From Planctomycetota bacterium (GTDB lineage: Bacteria; Planctomycetota; Planctomycetia; Pirellulales; Thermoguttaceae), in contig JABMRP010000816.1 of the NCBI GenBank assembly GCA_013202535.1, positions 1 through 9,248 on the forward strand: 9,248 bases of DNA, written 5' to 3'. Each line of letters begins with the position of its first letter. Position 1 is the first letter of the stretch. Shown one piece after another: positions 6,791 to 9,248 of the stretch. The position numbers and the translations under genes are program-made. The notes below the pieces were generated by a model that made no database searches, was not told where the DNA came from, and saw nothing but the letters and a program-made list of their open reading frames with translations.

Positions 6791-8069
6791 ACGCCCCCAG
6801 CGAGATCCCCACTTTCCGCCCGAAACCAAACGCTCCGGCGACCACCGACGTGGGAAATGATTCGACCACGTTGTTGTACGTTTCCACCGTATTGCAGTAC
6901 GTGTTGCGGCCGTGGGCGATCTTCTCTTCGATGGCGACCAGTTCGCGGTGGACCTTGGCCAGCGGAGGTTGGGCGTCGAGTTCGGGATAGTCTTCGGCCA
7001 GGGCAATGATCGTCGCGAGTTGCCCGGCCATCGCGCCTTCGGTGCCGATTTGTGCGTCGCGCCCGCCGGAAATCGCCTCGCTTCGCAGGGCGGCGATCCG
7101 CTGCAATGTCTGTTTCTCGTGGGTCATGTAGCCTCCCGCCACGTCGACCAGCCGGGGGATCAGGTCGTAACGGTGTTTCAGATCGACGTCGAGTTGATGC
7201 CAGGCGTTTTCCACGCGGTTGCGGCAGGCGATCAGCGTGTTGAATACCGAAATCAACGAAAGCGGCATGAAGAGGGCCGAGCCGGCAAGCAGGCCGGTGA
7301 AAATGTCGGCCATGGGGAACGGCTCGCTCGGTGTGCGCGGCAGTGGCCATCCCGTACCGATCGACAGCGCGGCGGCCAGTCCGCAAAGCCCCAGCCACAG
7401 CAACACAAACCCCGAGCGGCCTTTCCATTGCTGTGCCCTGTAAGCGGACTGGAGATACTGATCGCGGGTTTGCCGCATGACGATCAGGGGGATGTTGGCG
7501 TGGGGTTCGAGAACGGCCCGCTTTTCGCCGATGGTTCCGACGACCGTGATCTCGCCCGGGTAGGGGAAAAAGTGGGCCGAATGACGCCACGAGCCTTCCC
7601 GGTGGGTAGTCGATTCCGATCCCTCGAAGCTCGCGGCGGCATGGTCGACGGCGATACTCCGCTCGCCCTCGACGAGCCAAAAGGGCGCCGACGCCGAGTC
7701 CGACTCGCGCGTTTTCCAGTGGTAGGAACTGCTCGTCTTGCCCTTGGAGTTTCTCCGCGTCTTTCTCACGCGCTCTTCCAGCTTGTAGGCAAAAAAGAGG
7801 CATTGCCGGCCGAAGAAAGGCACCGAGCAGGGCTGCTCGCAACGGGCCGCGCCGCGCAGCCAGACGTCGTCGCGCACGTTGACAAGCGCCAACGACATGG
7901 GCGTGGCTTTGCCGAGAATGTAGAGCCGGGCCGCCGCCCGTCGCACCGACCAGCGTAACAACAGGCCCACCAGCAAGAACAGGCCGCCGGCAATCCAAAC
8001 GACGATCAGCGGATCGAACCCGCCGTGCGCGGATTCCATGGCCAGAAGCATGTCGGTCATGGGTTCCAT
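6783..8069 (-). CDS. GIDE/BAM-like plus LemA fusion membrane protein
   Basis: This 428-residue membrane protein of unknown biochemical role combines two families. TM1 is at about 20-38. Residues roughly 65-200 (VWLRGAARCEQP..., FFGRQCLFFAYKLEERV, WLVEGERSIAVD, ITVVGTIGEKRAVLEP) resemble the GIDE (BAM) domain of MUL1-like E3 ligases, which also occurs in bacteria. No RING finger is present, so ubiquitin ligase activity is not expected. Two hydrophobic segments follow (about 219-240 and 254-280). Residues 275-420 match LemA: FNTLIACRNRVENAWHQLDV, KHRYDLIPRLVD, and the family's typical ending NNVVESFPTSVVAGAFGF. The start at 8069 is preceded by GAAGGA. The Met at codon 4 is an alternative but has poorer spacing. 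The stop and the last one or two residues come from the 6637-6790 repeat, so the natural C-terminus may have been altered. Confidence 0.85.
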   Translation of the reverse strand: MEPMTDMLLAMESAHGGFDPLIVVWIAGGLFLLVGLLLRWSVRRAAARLYILGKATPMSLALVNVRDDVWLRGAARCEQPCSVPFFGRQCLFFAYKLEERVRKTRRNSKGKTSSSYHWKTRESDSASAPFWLVEGERSIAVDHAAASFEGSESTTHREGSWRHSAHFFPYPGEITVVGTIGEKRAVLEPHANIPLIVMRQTRDQYLQSAYRAQQWKGRSGFVLLWLGLCGLAAALSIGTGWPLPRTPSEPFPMADIFTGLLAGSALFMPLSLISVFNTLIACRNRVENAWHQLDVDLKHRYDLIPRLVDVAGGYMTHEKQTLQRIAALRSEAISGGRDAQIGTEGAMAGQLATIIALAEDYPELDAQPPLAKVHRELVAIEEKIAHGRNTYCNTVETYNNVVESFPTSVVAGAFGFGRKVGISLGASS

Positions 8070-8198
8070 TCTATCCTTCTCGTAAGTGCCGTCGCAACCT
8101 GCCCGAGTGTACGACAGACCGCGGAGCCCGTCGTTCCGGGATCATCGACGGCCTCGGAGGGCCATCGTACCGAATCCCCGCGTTGCCCGCCGATTTAC

Positions 8199-8222
8199 CC
8201 TCGTTACGACGTTTCCGCGTCG
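8199..8222. repeat. Solo partial copy of the H1 palindrome repeat
   Basis: These 24 bases match the outer end of the composite repeat (6637-6660) at 23 positions, beginning with the same CCTCGTTACGACG. The match stops abruptly: the closing TAACG of the hairpin is replaced by ACCCG, and no second hairpin follows. It therefore looks like a truncated or decayed copy. It lies in the 245-nt gap between the PIN gene and the GIDE-LemA gene and shows that the repeat is dispersed in this genome. Confidence 0.75.
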
Positions 8223-8314
8223 ACCCGCATGCCGAGATACTCAAGTTCTTCCGGAAGCACTTTGGGGCAGTAAGAGAATGGCCCGGGTCAGCGGCCGCTC
8301 CAGACAAATGGCAA

Positions 8315-8791
8315 TCAGGATGATGGCGGACGGCACGGCGGCGATTGGAGCAAAAGACGGCGATACTGCGCCGTCTTGTCACTCTTGCCTTTTGGCCGCC
8401 TGTAAATCTTGCCTCTTGGCTGCGGAACAAGCTCCGTGTCGCGGAAATCGTCGCAAAGAGCTTTGTCCTCGGAATACAGAACGCGAACGCCGCTGATACA
8501 CGCCAGGGCAATCACGTGCGGATCGTCGGACCGGCACAGTCCGGTCGACTCCACTTCGGCCTCCTTGTTGTCAACTTCTTCGGTTGCATACCTGAAAGCA
8601 CGCCCTGCTTGCAGCAACACACGCACATAGCGTCGGGCCTTGTTGATCTTGTACCATTCTTGCAGTTGCCGACCGCCGAAGACAAGTTTGCCTCCTCTGT
8701 TGTTGACCCAATCGTGGATCACCCGATTGGGCGGATCGTCCGTGTCATTGAGATAGTCGGCTACCTTGTTCGCGTCGATGATCAGCGCCAT
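8315..8791 (-). CDS. PIN-domain ribonuclease, partner of the upstream ATPase
   Basis: This is a 158-residue PIN-like nuclease, predicted to cut RNA with metal ions bound by a cluster of acidic residues. The four expected acids are visible: Asp6 in ALIIDANKV, Glu45 in LQEWYK, Asp89/Asp90 in RSDDPHVIALA, and Asp109 in VLYSEDKALCDDF. The order and spacing are typical of the fold, and about 125 residues make the domain. A basic tail (GKIYRRPKGKSDKTAQYRR) follows, then a Pro/Ser-rich end that may not be native. The ATG at 8791 lies 4 nt after the stop of the DUF3696-type ATPase gene, so the two are almost surely co-transcribed and probably translationally coupled. No short antitoxin-like gene lies between or directly downstream, which argues against a plain VapBC pair. 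Target and trigger are unknown. Confidence 0.85.
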   Translation of the reverse strand: MALIIDANKVADYLNDTDDPPNRVIHDWVNNRGGKLVFGGRQLQEWYKINKARRYVRVLLQAGRAFRYATEEVDNKEAEVESTGLCRSDDPHVIALACISGVRVLYSEDKALCDDFRDTELVPQPRGKIYRRPKGKSDKTAQYRRLLLQSPPCRPPSS

Positions 8792-8795
8792 CCAC

Positions 8796-9248
8796 TCATA
8801 CCCCGATGAAGCGGTGCTCTTCGCGGAGAAAGAAATCCCGATAGCCGGCCGGAGCGTTGATGATGTTGCCTTGTTTGTCCAGTTCCAACGAGTGGATGTC
8901 TACCTTGCTTCCCTCTTGGCGGTCGAAGTACAGAAGCTGGACGTCCTTGGGAGACAGCTTGTCTGAGTCTCGGATATCCATCCTCATGCGATCGATCAGG
9001 TAATCGCTGTGAGTCTCCACGATAAACCGCTTCTTTTCGGCAACGGCCAACTCGATCAGCAGGCTGCCCAAGGCCGCTTGAGCACGCGGATGGAGATGCA
9101 CCTCGGGCTGCTGGATCAGGAAGGTGCTCCCCTTCTCGGCACGAATGATGTCGACCACGATGGGAAGTGCTTGGCTGACCCCGTAACCGACGTCGGTCAA
9201 ATTGAAATCAGGTTGTCCGCCGAAGTTGAGTTTCACCTGGAACGGAGC
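8796..9248 (-). CDS. DUF3696-type AAA/ABC-like ATPase, C-terminal part
   Basis: The frame is open through the window edge, so the Walker A region and N-terminus are outside; 150 residues are visible. LTDVGYGVSQALPIVVDI is the signature-like segment. It is followed by a Walker B region FLIQQPEVHLHPRAQAAL, the switch motif FIVETHSDYLIDRMR, and a C-terminal SPKDVQLLYFDRQEG...VDIHSLELDKQGNI...GYRDFF stretch typical of DUF3696 proteins (OLD/SMC-like ATPases). In this class ATP binding drives dimerisation, and the ATPase commonly controls or delivers an effector. Here the effector would be the PIN nuclease 4 nt downstream. The residue normally acidic at the Walker B metal position is Gln (QQPE). 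A defence or nuclease-regulating role is inferred from context, not shown. Confidence 0.88.
   Translation of the reverse strand, partial: APFQVKLNFGGQPDFNLTDVGYGVSQALPIVVDIIRAEKGSTFLIQQPEVHLHPRAQAALGSLLIELAVAEKKRFIVETHSDYLIDRMRMDIRDSDKLSPKDVQLLYFDRQEGSKVDIHSLELDKQGNIINAPAGYRDFFLREEHRFIGV

Noticed and set aside
6912..7958. 348-codon plus-strand frame
   Set aside because: It is antisense to the GIDE-LemA gene, low in recognisable features and rich in Arg and Gly.
6172..7998. 608-codon open frame on the minus strand crossing the murG end and the LemA-fusion gene
   Set aside because: It is out of frame with the GIDE-LemA protein, extremely Arg/Pro-rich, and runs antisense into murG and through the repeat. 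It is a GC-bias artefact.
8070..8170. Promoter for the GIDE-LemA gene
   Set aside because: A TACACT hexamer exists on the minus strand, but nothing resembling a -35 box is at usable distance.
9234..9236. GTG as start of the ATPase gene
   Set aside because: The frame continues upstream to the window edge, and the visible part begins well past where Walker A must lie, so this Val is internal.

Overview
This GC-rich window most resembles a member of the Planctomycetota (Pirellulales-like). That is an inference, not a search result. It rests on a peptidoglycan-precursor gene run without its usual division genes, on protein flavour, and on many palindromic intergenic repeats. The window holds six well-supported complete genes, one 3'-terminal gene fragment at each edge, and several structured non-coding stretches.

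Layout. Positions 1-599 (+) are the 3' part of an unrecognised beta-rich protein. Positions 600-1050 hold no convincing gene: there is a large imperfect palindrome (664-740), a purine tract, a doubtful 75-codon ORF and a possible promoter (912-939). Positions 1051-6629 (+) are four cytoplasmic and membrane steps of peptidoglycan synthesis, murE-murF-mraY-murG. Gaps are 19 nt (murE-murF), 297 nt (murF-mraY) and 16 nt (mraY-murG). The 297-nt gap is not empty: it folds on paper into a closed multibranch structure, a very strong hairpin and a 15-nt tandem repeat that runs up to the mraY start. A composite inverted repeat built of four hairpins (6637-6790) separates murG from the convergent minus-strand genes. 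Those are a GIDE-like plus LemA fusion membrane protein (6783-8069), a PIN-domain ribonuclease (8315-8791) and the C-terminal part of a DUF3696-type AAA/ABC-like ATPase (8796-9248), which continues past the window edge.

How the genes work together. MurE adds meso-diaminopimelate (DNPR specificity motif) to UDP-MurNAc-dipeptide. MurF adds D-Ala-D-Ala. MraY transfers the phospho-MurNAc-pentapeptide to undecaprenyl phosphate, giving lipid I. MurG adds GlcNAc, giving lipid II. Genes found among these in the classical dcw order (ftsI before murE; murD and ftsW between mraY and murG; murC after murG) are absent here. The PIN and DUF3696 genes are 4 nt apart and look like one ATPase-nuclease unit, a layout typical of defence or toxin-like loci.

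The strongest candidates for something undescribed are the structured murF-mraY interval (4013-4266) and the REPIN-like element that supplies the stop codon of the LemA-fusion gene.
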